Source: an uncultured Luminiphilus sp.
Lineage (GTDB): Bacteria > Pseudomonadota > Gammaproteobacteria > Pseudomonadales > Halieaceae
Direction of reading: 5' to 3'
Assembly: GCA_943787485.1 (NCBI GenBank)
Contig: CALSMP010000004.1
Coordinates: 1-64,000 of the forward strand
Length of the DNA: 64,000 bases
Part shown: piece by piece, positions 9,394-18,944 of the stretch
How positions within the stretch are numbered: the stretch's first letter is position 1
Layout of the letters: each line of letters opens with the position of its first letter
The notes under the pieces: generated by a model
Seen by the model: the letters and a program-made list of their open reading frames with translations, nothing else
Told to the model about the DNA's origin: nothing
Database searches by the model: none
Program-made: the position numbers and the translations under genes

Positions 9394-9705
9394 TTATCGG
9401 ATTGTCGTTTCACCCTCGTCGGTTGCGCCGGTATTATCTCGCCACATAACCTTTACAGTATCCCCCGCCTGACCACCAGCAAAGCGCACGCCGAGAAAGG
9501 GGTTGGCAGAAACCGCAGCGCCCCAATAGCTGTGCATGACCACCTGATCATTATGGGTAACGGTAACCTCTTCAATGTAATGCGCGGGGATTGCGTCGCC
9601 CGCCTGATTTTTGCGTAAGCCCGTTTCCATGGGATGACGCATCAGTGCTTTGACTTCACAGGTATCACCATCTAACTGTGCACGAATTCGAATTTTTCCA
9701 GCCAT
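9394..9705 (-). CDS. soxZ: SoxZ, sulfur-carrier partner of SoxY
   Basis: A 103-residue protein from ATG 9705, preceded by AAGGAG. The track ORF starts upstream within soxY. The sequence MAGKIRIRAQ..., then LMRHPMETG and the C-terminal WRDNTG segment, is characteristic of SoxZ. SoxZ has no signal peptide of its own and is exported in complex with SoxY through the Tat route of its partner. The SoxYZ heterodimer carries pathway intermediates between SoxAX, SoxB and SoxCD. Gap to soxY is 11 bases. Confidence 0.94.
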   Translation of the reverse strand: MAGKIRIRAQLDGDTCEVKALMRHPMETGLRKNQAGDAIPAHYIEEVTVTHNDQVVMHSYWGAAVSANPFLGVRFAGGQAGDTVKVMWRDNTGATDEGETTIR

Positions 9706-9716
9706 CGTTATTCTCC

Positions 9717-10193
9717 TTAGCCGCCACAACCGCCAAGGGTCACCTTGGTCTCTTTACTCGCCATATAAAAACCACTGTCAGTCTCTGCCACCGCATACAA
9801 ATTACAGGTCTGCGCCACCTTCACGCGAGTTTCGACGTAAGGCCTGGTGCCCTCGATCATGGAAAACATGGCCGCCATGGGATTCGGGTTTTTCTCCACC
9901 ATGACATACAGTCGTCGGACCCCTGGCAGTAGCGACTCATCGACCTCAATCTTGATCGGAACCACCGCGCCATTCTCGGCTATGTCGGGAGTCGTGAATA
10001 TAATGCCAGCGCTCTCCGCCGGCGTTTGGCCCAAGGCTGCAAATGTACCGTCCATGTCTGTCGCCGCAAACGCTGCACTTGGCTTAGTTATCGTGGCCCA
10101 TAATTTTGTTGGTACCGCAGCGACCGCCGCCACGAAGATTCCCATGCGCAGCAATCCTCGTCGCGCGATGCCCGCCCCTGATTCACGTTTCAT
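9717..10193 (-). CDS. soxY: SoxY, sulfur-carrier protein with C-terminal GGCGG arm
   Basis: A 158-residue carrier that ends in GGCGG, the swinging-arm motif whose cysteine holds the sulfur intermediate. The N-terminus has a twin-arginine signal (ARRGLLRMG). ATG 10193 was chosen because GAGGAG is nine bases upstream; a second ATG at 10202 directly abuts that site and is less likely. The immunoglobulin-like carrier domain follows the signal. It is the third gene of the soxCDYZAXB operon. Confidence 0.94.
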   Translation of the reverse strand: MKRESGAGIARRGLLRMGIFVAAVAAVPTKLWATITKPSAAFAATDMDGTFAALGQTPAESAGIIFTTPDIAENGAVVPIKIEVDESLLPGVRRLYVMVEKNPNPMAAMFSMIEGTRPYVETRVKVAQTCNLYAVAETDSGFYMASKETKVTLGGCGG

Positions 10194-10210
10194 AGCATTC
10201 ATCTCCTCGT

Positions 10211-11242
10211 TTAATTTGTCTCGAGCAACCAGCCGACCAGCTCCGCCACAGCTCCGTCTTCGACTTGCGCCATTGGCGGCATGGGCATGGAACCCCACAC
10301 ACCACTACCGCCGTTTTTAATCTTGTCTGTCAAATAGTCAGCGACGTCCTGACCCCGATATCGCTCCCGAATTGCATCAAAACCGGGCCCGACTAGGGCG
10401 CCCTCAAGGCGATGACATCCAGAACATCCGTTTGCCATCAGTGTCGCCTCCGGAGCGGCCGCTTCAGCGGGCTGAGACTCGACAACGGCACTGGAAACTG
10501 GCGCGGTTTGTACGCCAGGAAACGGGCCATAATCTCTCACCTGATCTTTTAAATTCCCGTGGGCATTCATCGCGTAATCAGGGATAAAGGAGGTCACCGT
10601 AGTATCGACGTCGCAGTCGCGGGTGCAGGCGGATCCCACCACATCGGGCTCGCCTCCCACTGACCACAGGCCGTGGTCCATGGTCATGCCATTTCTGTTG
10701 GGCATGAGCGCCTGAACATCGGCAATGTTTTCATCGCTTAACACAAAGTCATAGTCCACGATGTAGCCCAACTGAAGCAAATAAGCGACCAGCGCATATA
10801 CCTCATCGGGCGAGAGAGACTTGGGCGCATTCCACGGCATGGCTCGATTAATGTAATCCCACAGGGTAGACACCGTTGCGACTTTCATCAACGTTGTGCG
10901 AACCACCGCGGGATCTGTGAGCGAGGCGACCCTGCCAGCTGTCATATCCTCATCGGTTACATTACCCAGCACAATGGGCGAGAACACCTCGTTTGAGTCC
11001 CCGAAGTCTCCGTGGCAGAGAGCGCATTGTTCCAGCCACAGGGTTTCACCGTCCTCGACCGAGCCTGAGCCCGCGGGCAGTCCTTTGAAGTCGGGCCGCA
11101 CGTCGATATCCCAGGCAGAGACCTCCTCCGCCGTCGCCGGTCGGCCAATATCCAATACAGCTTCAGGATAGTCACTCGCCGCAGCGAGAGAACAACAGAA
11201 ACCCGCAATGAACAGCGCTGACCACCTAGCCCAACTGGACAT
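10211..11242 (-). CDS. soxD: SoxD, diheme cytochrome c subunit of sulfane dehydrogenase
   Basis: A 343-residue periplasmic diheme cytochrome. ATG 11242 follows GGGAGG and begins a Sec signal peptide; the reading frame overlaps the end of soxC by 17 bases. Two heme sites are seen, CALCH (73-77) and CSGCH (273-277), separated by a SoxD-type domain and an alanine/glutamate-rich linker around 255-265. SoxD accepts electrons from the molybdenum subunit SoxC as the sulfane sulfur on SoxY is oxidised. The position directly after soxC supports this role. Confidence 0.9.
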   Translation of the reverse strand: MSSWARWSALFIAGFCCSLAAASDYPEAVLDIGRPATAEEVSAWDIDVRPDFKGLPAGSGSVEDGETLWLEQCALCHGDFGDSNEVFSPIVLGNVTDEDMTAGRVASLTDPAVVRTTLMKVATVSTLWDYINRAMPWNAPKSLSPDEVYALVAYLLQLGYIVDYDFVLSDENIADVQALMPNRNGMTMDHGLWSVGGEPDVVGSACTRDCDVDTTVTSFIPDYAMNAHGNLKDQVRDYGPFPGVQTAPVSSAVVESQPAEAAAPEATLMANGCSGCHRLEGALVGPGFDAIRERYRGQDVADYLTDKIKNGGSGVWGSMPMPPMAQVEDGAVAELVGWLLETN

Positions 11243-12560
11243 TGTCGACCTCCCCGCTGGGCGCAATGCGCCATGTTTGAATCGCGTTGTTATGGTAAAT
11301 CGATCGGGTGCCGCGGACCGCTACCAACTCGGCGCGCTGAGGCTGAATATAACCGGTGCTGTCGTGAACCCGACTCTGCAACAAGGCAGCATCCCCCTGC
11401 CACACCCAATCAAAGTTGAACCGGGTGAGCATTTTGGGGAGCACAGGGCCTTCGAGACGCGCCTCACGCCAGTTGCGGCCACCATCCACAGACACCTCCA
11501 CCTTGGTCACGGTACCGCGACCCGACCAAGCCAGACCCGTGATGCAGTAATAGCCTTTGGTTTGAAGTTTTTGACCCGCCGAGGGCGCCGTAATGACCGA
11601 TTTAGCTTCTTGGATCGCGGTGTACTGGCGCTGCGACCCATCCGGCATAAGGTCGACATAGTGGCTCGCCTCATCTTTTGCCGCGTAGGGCATATCGCCC
11701 ACCTCTAGGCGCCGCAACCACTTCACCCAGGAAACACCCTGAACCCCCGGGACAACCAGGCGCAGGGGATAACCTTGTTCGGGCCGGAGCATTTCCCCGT
11801 TTTGACCGTACGCGACGATCGCGTCATCCAGCGCATTTTCCATATTGATCGTTCGGGTCATGCTCGAACCATCGGCCCCTTCCGCCAATAAAAACTGCGC
11901 TCGCCGATCGTAGCCTGCACGCTCCAACAGCAGCGACAAAGGAACGCCGGTCCATTCGGAACCCGATAACATCCCATGGGTGTACTGGACCGTCGGCACG
12001 GCGGAATTACCCCACTCCAACGCCGTATTGGCGCCACACTCCAAAAAGTGCATGCGCGAGACGCTGGGCATTCGCATCAGCTCTTCCATGGTAAATACCA
12101 CCGGGGTGTCAACCAGGCCGTTGATCATCAAACGGTGGCGCCGAGGATCAATGTCAACCCAGCCCTGGTGATGGCGCTCAAAGTGCAGACCGCTTGGCGT
12201 GATCATGCCGAACATACTTTGCAGCGGCGTAAACGCGACGCTCGCCTGATCGGTTTGGGTGAGCCCTGGGCTTTGTCGGCGAATGATATTTTGCTCGTAG
12301 AGCGAGGGCAGGCCATAAGGATTGGTCGCCACCGGTTTGCCCAGCGTGCGGCTCCACTCAGGCGGCGTAACAATATCGGGATCACTGGCAACCGCCGATC
12401 CCGCCATGGCAGCGACAGCGGCGCCAAAAGCACCTCTAAGGAGACCACGTCGATGGTGATCTATGCCGTCGCGAGAGATAGCTGAAATGAGCTCGCCACT
12501 CAAGAAGGATTCTGGTGCGGGCCGTAACACGCCCTGATGCGGTACCTCGTCGCTGCTCAT
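11226..12560 (-). CDS. soxC: SoxC, molybdenum cofactor subunit of sulfane dehydrogenase
   Basis: A 444-residue sulfite-oxidase-fold protein. A twin-arginine signal (HHRRGLLRGAFG) lies at residues 35-46, so it is folded with its cofactor before export. Cys175 in HFLECGAN is the expected molybdenum ligand, and the C-terminal dimerisation domain (TKVEVSVDGGRNW) is intact. With SoxD it oxidises SoxY-bound sulfane sulfur. Its presence predicts complete oxidation of thiosulfate to sulfate without sulfur globules. ATG 12560 is preferred; the track start at 12605 lies within the palindrome region upstream. It is the first gene of the operon. Confidence 0.92.
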   Translation of the reverse strand: MSSDEVPHQGVLRPAPESFLSGELISAISRDGIDHHRRGLLRGAFGAAVAAMAGSAVASDPDIVTPPEWSRTLGKPVATNPYGLPSLYEQNIIRRQSPGLTQTDQASVAFTPLQSMFGMITPSGLHFERHHQGWVDIDPRRHRLMINGLVDTPVVFTMEELMRMPSVSRMHFLECGANTALEWGNSAVPTVQYTHGMLSGSEWTGVPLSLLLERAGYDRRAQFLLAEGADGSSMTRTINMENALDDAIVAYGQNGEMLRPEQGYPLRLVVPGVQGVSWVKWLRRLEVGDMPYAAKDEASHYVDLMPDGSQRQYTAIQEAKSVITAPSAGQKLQTKGYYCITGLAWSGRGTVTKVEVSVDGGRNWREARLEGPVLPKMLTRFNFDWVWQGDAALLQSRVHDSTGYIQPQRAELVAVRGTRSIYHNNAIQTWRIAPSGEVDNVQLG

Positions 12561-12591
12561 CGCATGAACATCCCCAAACGTTTTTATTCTA

Positions 12592-12605
12592 GTGTACCCG
12601 TACAC
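12592..12605. promoter_or_regulatory. Palindrome upstream of soxC (candidate operator)
   Basis: GTGTAC-CC-GTACAC is a perfect inverted repeat of two 6-base arms with a 2-base spacer, 31 bases upstream of the chosen soxC start. On the minus strand it is followed at once by TAGAAT, a plausible -10 element. It lies in the divergent control region between the sox operon and the DsrE/thioredoxin genes. No SoxR-like or other regulator gene is next to it, so the binding protein is unknown. Confidence 0.4.
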
Positions 12606-12678
12606 CCCACTCAGCGGTGGTGGACAGGCGCCGATGAAAGACTTTGTGCTTTCACCGCGAGCCTTTTTGTTGTTATTC

Positions 12679-12690
12679 TATACGAGTATA
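12679..12690. promoter_or_regulatory. Short inverted repeat in the sox/dsrE-like divergent region
   Basis: TATAC-GA-GTATA, two 5-base arms with a 2-base spacer, lies in an AT-rich stretch midway between the divergent genes. The remainder of 12561-12820 shows no open reading frame of its own. This may be a second regulatory site or simply a promoter-like AT-rich element. Confidence 0.25.
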
Positions 12691-12820
12691 AACATATAAC
12701 CAAGAGTTTTGCCACCTGAAGTCGGCGGCGCGGAGCAACCCATCCGACCCGATGCCTGTTAGCATCCCGCCTCGATACGTGGATAGGCTGGACTTGATCC
12801 AAGCCTGGGGAGACTACCGC

Positions 12821-13262
12821 ATGAAATACCTGCGACTGGGCCTCTTGTGCGCTGCATTGACCGTCATCGTGACCGGCCTGCACGCTCAAGAGCCCAAAGA
12901 AACCACCGGCGCCCTTGGGGTCGCGCTGCATCTCGATACGGCCACCCTGATGAACCGAGCAATCCGTCAGGTGGGTCGATTGGTTGACGCTCATCCGAAC
13001 ACCCCGGTCAAGCTCATCTTGATTGCGAGCGCCGTTGAGCCCGCCCTCGAGGGGGCAACCGACAACAACGGCGGTCTCTATGGCGCGCAGTTTGAACAAC
13101 TGTTGGCGCGGGGGGGTGCGCATCTTCGGCCTGCGAAACGACGCTCATGAGTCTGGGCAAATCAGCAGAGGATCTGACCTTTGCATTGAGACAGTGCCTT
13201 CCGGCATCGCCGAATTGGCGCGACTGCAACTCGAGAGCGGCTATGCCTACCTCAAGCTGTAA
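12821..13262 (+). CDS. Periplasmic DsrE/DsrF-like protein (one frameshift)
   Basis: ATG 12821 follows GGGGAGA and opens with a signal peptide (MKYLRLGLLC...). The frame breaks at a run of seven G (13110-13116). Removing one G joins it to a frame that continues ...ARGVRIFGLRND to VPSGIAELARLQ and YAYLKL, the typical end of small DsrE-like proteins. The repaired product is 146 residues, normal for the family. These proteins bind or relay sulfur in some sulfur oxidisers; which role applies here is unknown. The placement divergent from soxC suggests a part in the same metabolism. I regard the break as a probable sequencing error. Confidence 0.7.
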
Positions 13263-13672
13263 AGCACGACTACTCAAGATCCCAGGACCCGGGAAGGTAT
13301 TGCTGATGCTGGCAACGGTGGCAGCATTCACCAGCAACCCGGCCTCAGCCGATGAACTCCTTTATATTTACTCTCCCGACTGCGGGCGCCTGTATGAAGT
13401 TTGATCAGGAAATTGCGGGCATCTACCCCAAAACCCAAGAAGCCCAGAATCTTCCCTTGATCAAAATCGATCTTGTTGACTGGCGTGCGGAGACCCATCC
13501 GGCCAGTCAGTGCGCAATCAATCCCGTCCTGGGTACCCCCACCTTTATCCAAGTACACGAATGCACCGAGGTGGATCGCATTACCGGTTACTCGAATGAT
13601 GAGCTTTTCTGGTTTGCGTTGGAGCGCATGGACAATCGCTCCAAAAGCCTTAACGAATCGCCTTCTTTGTAA
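13243..13672 (+). CDS. Thioredoxin-like periplasmic protein, SoxW/SoxS-like (one frameshift)
   Basis: The track shows two pieces. One ends YIYSPDCG and the other begins GACMKFD. Removing one G from GGG at 13384-13386 joins them as YSPDCGACMKFD, giving an intact thioredoxin CGAC redox site after a signal peptide ending near ASADE. A cis-proline loop (GTPTF) follows. The repaired product is about 142 residues. The start is uncertain: ATG 13243 overlaps the end of the DsrE-like gene, and ATG 13306 would lose part of the signal. Small thioredoxins in sox loci keep SoxYZ or its partners reduced, which is the likely function here. Confidence 0.68.
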
Positions 13673-14454
13673 ACCGGGTCCCCGGTTCGGGCGGAGGATT
13701 CGGCCCCCCGGCAAAACACTGCGCGTTGCGCATCCAAGAATCCGCCGGGCCACCCAGCCCTGCAACGCAGTGTCGGCGACGTTTCGGGTTTGCGTCACGA
13801 CTCGCGCAAAATCCACGGCTTCACCGATTATACGGTTGCCCTCCTGCGGCTCCCCGTAATGCCAAAGCGCCCCTGACGGCGCGGGTGAGTTCAACATAAG
13901 GCTTGGGCGAAGGCGGGGGTTTCGCCGCGACACTGAAACGTCCAGTCGTAGGTGTTCACGCCCAGAATGACAATATTCTTAAGTCTATCGGCCTCCTCGC
14001 GCGCCCGGCCAAGCTCGTCAAATATGGCCTGACCGTGGGCCCACGTCTCCATTTGACGTGCTGTGATACAGGACCGTGCACTCATGCTGGGGCCCACCCA
14101 GGCACAACGCTGAGACGGATCAGCTTTACGGTAAGCCTCGTGAACAACTTCAGTCATATCTCGCCACGCCTCTAGAAGCTCGCGACCAGCCAGCGGTATT
14201 TGCTCCTGCTCTAGGGTTGGCAAGGTTTTTCCAGCGCCCATCCCGACGACGATAGGTTCTATATTTTTGGATAAGGCCTCTGCATCTTCCAGAGCCCAAA
14301 GCGCCATTTGGTTCCAAAAGTGAAGATGTCTGACGATAGTTTCTACCGTCCAGCCCTTGAAGCCGGTAGGAGTCTGCAGGCCAAGAGGCAAGTCATCGTC
14401 GAGTGCCCCACCCAGGACAAGGGACTCCTGATAAAAATCGTCTGCTTGCTGCAT
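13650..14454 (-). CDS. TIGR03084-like (DinB/maleylpyruvate-isomerase fold) protein (three frameshifts)
   Basis: ATG 14454 opens MQQADDFYQESLVL, and the body has the GWTVETIVRHLHFWNQ segment typical of DinB-like four-helix metal-binding proteins. The track ORF stops at 13891, but the family C-terminus continues in other frames. One extra base in each of the C runs (minus strand) at 13915-13919 and 13883-13885, and one missing at 13758-13760, restore ETPPSPKPYVELTAPSGALW and run on to QCFAGGPNPPPEP. The repaired length is 267 residues, as expected. The gene ends inside the 3' end of the convergent thioredoxin gene. Biochemical role is not established; it follows the carboxylase genes closely. 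Confidence 0.65.
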
Positions 14455-14508
14455 CTGTCTACCTCGTCATCGCCGCTATGAGATTTAAATAACGCTCCCG
14501 GCGGATTT

Positions 14509-16511
14509 TCAGCTCTCTGCTTCACTCGCCAGAGTAAGAGTTAGAAGCATATCACCCTGGGCGACCTGCTTACCTGCCGCTGAAACAATCGTGTCGACAG
14601 TGCCCGCGTCGGGCGCGACGATTTCGTGTTGCATCTTCATGGCTTCCAGAATGGCCAATCGCTGACCTGCCTGAACCGCGTCCCCCTTCAGCGACTTCAA
14701 GTGCAACCAGCTGGCCGTGCATAGGCGCGACAATGGCACCGCCGGCCGCCGCCTCCGTGAGATCAGGCGGGAGTCGTGTCAGATCGGTGATGACCTGGGT
14801 CTGGTTTGAGGATGCCAAGCACAACGTTGCCGCCCCGCGAGAGTAAAACTGAAACGCCAACGCTCGGCCATCGATCACCAGCGCGCAGATCGAACCTTCG
14901 ATCCCATCAAATTCAACCTGATGATCAGCGTCACCCACCGACACGCGGTAGTCGCCCGGTCCGCTCGTGGTAAGTGCGACTGAGCACACTTTTCCATCAA
15001 CACTGAGCTCGTGCTGGGGTCACTATTTCACCTGAAGAACACCAATCCAACAGCTCATGGCTCACGGAAAGCGAGGCGGCGTGAGCGTTTCCTAGGGCAA
15101 GCACTCGCTGAATAACGACCGCGGCCGCCAGCTGGGCTGATTCCGCAGAAGATTGCACAAAGGATGCACCATAGTGCTGCTCAATAAACGCCGTGGGTCG
15201 CATTGCCCTCCACAAACGCTGGCTGCTTCAAAACATCAATCAAAAAATCCCTGTTAGTGGCGGGCCCAAACAGCGCGCCGCGCTGAAGCGCAGTCATCAG
15301 CCGCAGTCGCGCATCCTCGCGGGTTTCGCCATAGCCGATAATTTGGCCACCATGGCATCGTAGTAAGGCGAGACTTCATCACCGCTCTCGACGCCAGAGT
15401 CCACCCGCAGCCCCTCCTGCTCAGGGAAGAAAAAGTGCTCGATTGTCCCGGTGCTCGGCAGAAATCCCTCTGCAGGATTCTCCGCATAAAGCCGCACCTC
15501 TATCGCATGACCGGTCAAACTAACCGCCGACTGAGTCACGGGCAGAGGCTCTCCACGAGCTATTCTCAGCTGCCACTCCACGAGGTCAAAACCCGTTACC
15601 GCCTCGGTCACCGGATGCTCCACCTGAAGTCGCGTGTTCATTTCAAGAAAATAGAACTGGTGCTTGTCGTCGAGCAAAAACTCTACCGTGCCTGCGCCGA
15701 CGTAATTAACCGCGCGTGCCGCCTCGACCGCGGCCTGACCCATTCGCTCTCGCAATTCGCTGGACATGACCGGACAGGGGGATTCTTCAACAACCTTCTG
15801 ATGACGGCGCTGAATAGAGCAATCGCGCTCACCCAAATGGATGATCTCGCCATGGGCGTCAGCAAAAACCTGAATCTCAACGTGCCGAGGTTGCACAATG
15901 GCTTGTTCCAGAATCACATCTCTGGAACCAAATGCATTTTCGGCCTCCGATTGGGCTAGCTCGATAGCACGTTCCAAGTCACTATCCTCGGTCACCAAGC
16001 GCATGCCGCGACCACCGCCACCCGCCGCCGCCTTAATCATGACCGGCAAACCAATTTTCTGCGCCTCTGCAATAAGTACCGGGGTGGTTTGATCCTCCCC
16101 CTGATACCCGGGAATGCAGGGAACCCCGGCGTCAATCATGGCTCGCTTGGGCTTTTGCTTTATCCCCCATGATATCGATCGCGCTATTGGAGGGGCCGAC
16201 AAATATAATTCCCGCCTGTTCACAGGCGGACGCAAAAGCCTGATTTTCAGACAAGAATCCATAGCCTGGATGGACCGCGTCGGCACCTGCTTTTTTGGCC
16301 GCATCGAGAACCGACTCGATATCCAGATACGATTCTGAGACCAACGCTCCACCTATATGCATCGCTTGATCAGCCACCCTGACGTGGAGCGCATCCGCAT
16401 CCGCATCGGAGTACACCGCCACCGTCTTGATACCCATTGCATTGGCCGTTTCCATAATGCGTACGGCAATTCGCCACGATTGGCAACAAGCAAAGTCTCT
16501 ATTGGCTTCAT
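14509..16511 (-). CDS. Biotin-dependent acyl-CoA carboxylase alpha subunit (LiuD/AtuF-like; six frameshifts)
   Basis: From ATG 16511 (GAGGAG 8 bases upstream) the product begins MKPIETLLVANRGE. Frame changes occur near 16470 (base missing), 16149-16151 (extra), 15338-15341 (missing), 15195-15197 (extra), 15016-15019 (extra) and 14692-14696 (extra). Repaired, it is 666 residues. The order is biotin-carboxylase domain, ATP-grasp domain with GGGGRGMRLV, a BT-type linker, and a biotinyl domain with EAMKM. It carboxylates biotin and feeds the beta subunit encoded upstream. The acyl-CoA substrate (methylcrotonyl, geranyl or other) cannot be fixed from this sequence. The start overlaps the crotonase stop by one base. 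Confidence 0.8.
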
Positions 16512-17316
16512 CAAGAGGTCTCCTCAAACCAGATGGGACGGCGTTTTTCAATAAACGAGGCCACCCCTTCCTTGCCCTCGGGTCCTCGAAGACAGCGGGG
16601 TAAAGTTCTCAGCGGCAAAATGCACTTTTTCGTGATCCGGGGTTCGCTCCAAACCGATAATGAGCGACTTACAGGCCGCGACCGCACCGGGTGCACAGCT
16701 AAGAACGTCCGCTCGAACTGACCGCTCTAGCGCATTGAGTGCATCAATGTCCGTGGCTACCCGATCGAGCACACCGACCTCGGCCGCTTGCGCTCCGTCA
16801 AATCGGGCGGCAGTCAGCATGAGACGTCGTCCCACCGCGTAGCCGCACTTCTGTATCACATAGCGGGCTATTTGAGCGGGAGTTATACCGATACGGGTTT
16901 CAGAAAAACCAAACTTGGCATCGTTCATACCCACAGCCACGTCGCAACAGCACGCCAAGCCAAGTCCGCCTGCCATAGCAGCACCCTCGATCATTGCAAC
17001 GGTAACTTGAGGCAATTCATTACACGCCGAGAGCACCTCGCCAATGAGAGTACTCACGCGCATGGCATCCTCGCGAGGGCCCTCAGCGAGGCGACTAAAT
17101 CCCTTCAAGTCGCCACCGCGCAAAAATACCCGCCTCGACCGCGAAGCGTCACTCCGCGAATGTCCTTCCGCTCCTTCAACGCATGAAAGACCTCAGCGAG
17201 ATCGTCTATGACATCATCAGTCAGTGGATTTCGCCGCTCGGGCTGATTAAACCAAACTGTCAGCAAGAGCCCTCAACCTGAAGTTCCACAGACCGGGTAG
17301 TAGGAAATATTTTCAT
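16511..17316 (-). CDS. Enoyl-CoA hydratase/crotonase (LiuC/AtuE-like; four frameshifts)
   Basis: Starting at ATG 17316, one missing base near 17265, one at 17116-17117, one at 16597-16600 and one at 16580-16582 (plus-strand positions) restore a 269-residue crotonase. It runs from VELQVEG, through FNQPERRNPL, the oxyanion-hole segments CAGGDLKGF and GAAMAGGLGLA, to FEDPEGKEGVASF at the C-terminus. All these are family signatures split across three frames in the raw sequence. Between carboxylase beta and alpha genes it should hydrate the carboxylated enoyl-CoA (methylglutaconyl-CoA or a longer isoprenoid analogue). Confidence 0.78.
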
Positions 17317-17319
17317 CAA

Positions 17320-18943
17320 TTAAAGCCTCGCCACGCCGAAACTATTCGCCCGGAGCTCTCTGTGTCGTCCCTCAAGCACCGTCTCTAAACAAAAAGTGAG
17401 TACCTTGCGGGTATCTCGCGGATCTATGATGCCGTGATCGAGCACCCGACCAGAGGTATAGAAGGCACTTTCTTGCGCATCAAAGTGTTCTTTGATGACG
17501 TTTGCTTGCCGATCGAGCACGTCTTGCTCGATGACCTGCCCTTTCCGCGCAGCGCCCGCTTTTGCGACCTCTGACATCGTGGTCGCCGCGCTTTGACCGG
17601 CCATGACCCCTGTGCGCGCGCTCGGCCATGCAAACAAAAAATCGGGATCATAGGGACCAGCCACACATACCGTAGTTGCCGGCGCCAAAGCTTGCGCCAA
17701 CATAAAGGGAAATCTTGGGAACTCGGGCAGTCGCTACGGCTTGTATCATCTTGGAACCATGCTTGATCATCCCGGCCTGCTCGTAAGCCGTACCCACCAT
17801 ATAGCCCGTCGTATTGTTTAAAAAGATGAGTGGCAGGTCCGCCTGATCGCACAGCTGAATAAATTGCGCGGCTTTCGTTGCACCTTGGGTATCAATCGGG
17901 CCGTTATTGCCGATAAAGGCACACGCTATCCCGGTAATGCTAGAAAACCCGCATACTGTGGAGGCACCGTAGCGGGATTTAAATTCTTCCAGCGATGATC
18001 CATCCACCACCCTTGCCAGCAGTTCCCTTACATCGTAAGGAACTTTTGGATCCGTGGGGACGACACCCGCTAATTGCTCTGCGGGATACAAGGGATCTTC
18101 GTAAACACGTCGCTCAACCGCCTTAGCGCGTTTATTCCAATCGAGGCTGGCGATGATATCGCGTGCCTTTAACAACCCGTGCGCGTCATTCTCGACCAGA
18201 TATTCAACAACCCCCGAGACGCTGGCATGCATTTCAGAGCCCCCAAGCTCTCTTTCGTCAGCCTCTTCACCGGTCGCCGCCTTCACCAATGCCGCGCCAC
18301 CCAGCGCTGCCATACCATTTTCTTTCACCCCGATCACATAGTCAGACATACCTGGCATGTAAGCGCCACCCGCGGTAGATCCTCCGTGTAAGACCACCAT
18401 CGTGGGGAGTCCTGCCGCAGACATTCGCGCGAGATTTCGAAACACCGCACCAAAATTTGACCACAACTCGACCTTGTACTTCAGCAGGTTGGCGCCGGCG
18501 CTCTCCACCAAGTGAATGAGCGGCAGTTTCTGGCGGAGACAGATATCTTGAATAGAAAGCGCCACGTCGACGGTCGCCTCGGTGGCTGCACCGGCCGCTA
18601 TACCGGAATCATCCGCCCAAATCATGCAGCGAACACCGCTGACGAAACCGATTCCTACGACCATAGAAGCACCGGGGATACTCGTCTCGGGGTTCTCGTC
18701 TTCTAAACAGTAATTGGCCATGCTGTGAAGCCGTAAAAAAGGCATGCCCGGATCGAGAAGACGGACCACCCGCTGATGCGGAGGAATCTGCCCACGCTTA
18801 TCAAAGGTCGGGTTGCGCTTGCTCGATGCCGTTACTGTTCGCTGCTCAAGGTCGCGAAGTCTATCGACAAAAGAAAGCATGCTTGCCCGGTTTTCTCGAA
18901 ACGCGTCTGAGTCGGTCGCAATTGTAGAGGCTACTACCGTCAT
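17320..18943 (-). CDS. Acyl-CoA carboxylase beta subunit, carboxyltransferase (LiuB/AtuC-like; one frameshift)
   Basis: The main ORF starts at 18943 and covers both carboxyltransferase half-domains (GGSTAGGAYMPGMSDY; QGATKAAQFIQLC; GASFGAGNYGMCG). At about 17675 it runs into a false stop. One surplus base in TGTGGCTGGTCCC on the minus strand joins it to the frame continuing GPYDPDFLFAWPSAR and ending at 17320. The repaired length is 540 residues, as in methylcrotonyl- or geranyl-CoA carboxylase beta subunits. It transfers CO2 from biotin of the alpha subunit to the acyl-CoA. It begins directly after the AtuA-like gene, with which it likely forms one transcript. Confidence 0.83.
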
Positions 18944-18944
18944 A

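Noticed and set aside
13110-13116. G7 run as a site of programmed frameshifting
   Set aside because: There is no stimulator that I can see, and many similar breaks of both signs occur in the next 6 kb, which points to sequence error.
13328-13933. Minus-strand ORF of 201 residues as a separate gene
   Set aside because: Its upstream part is the displaced C-terminal region of the TIGR03084-like protein and the remainder is antisense to the thioredoxin gene.
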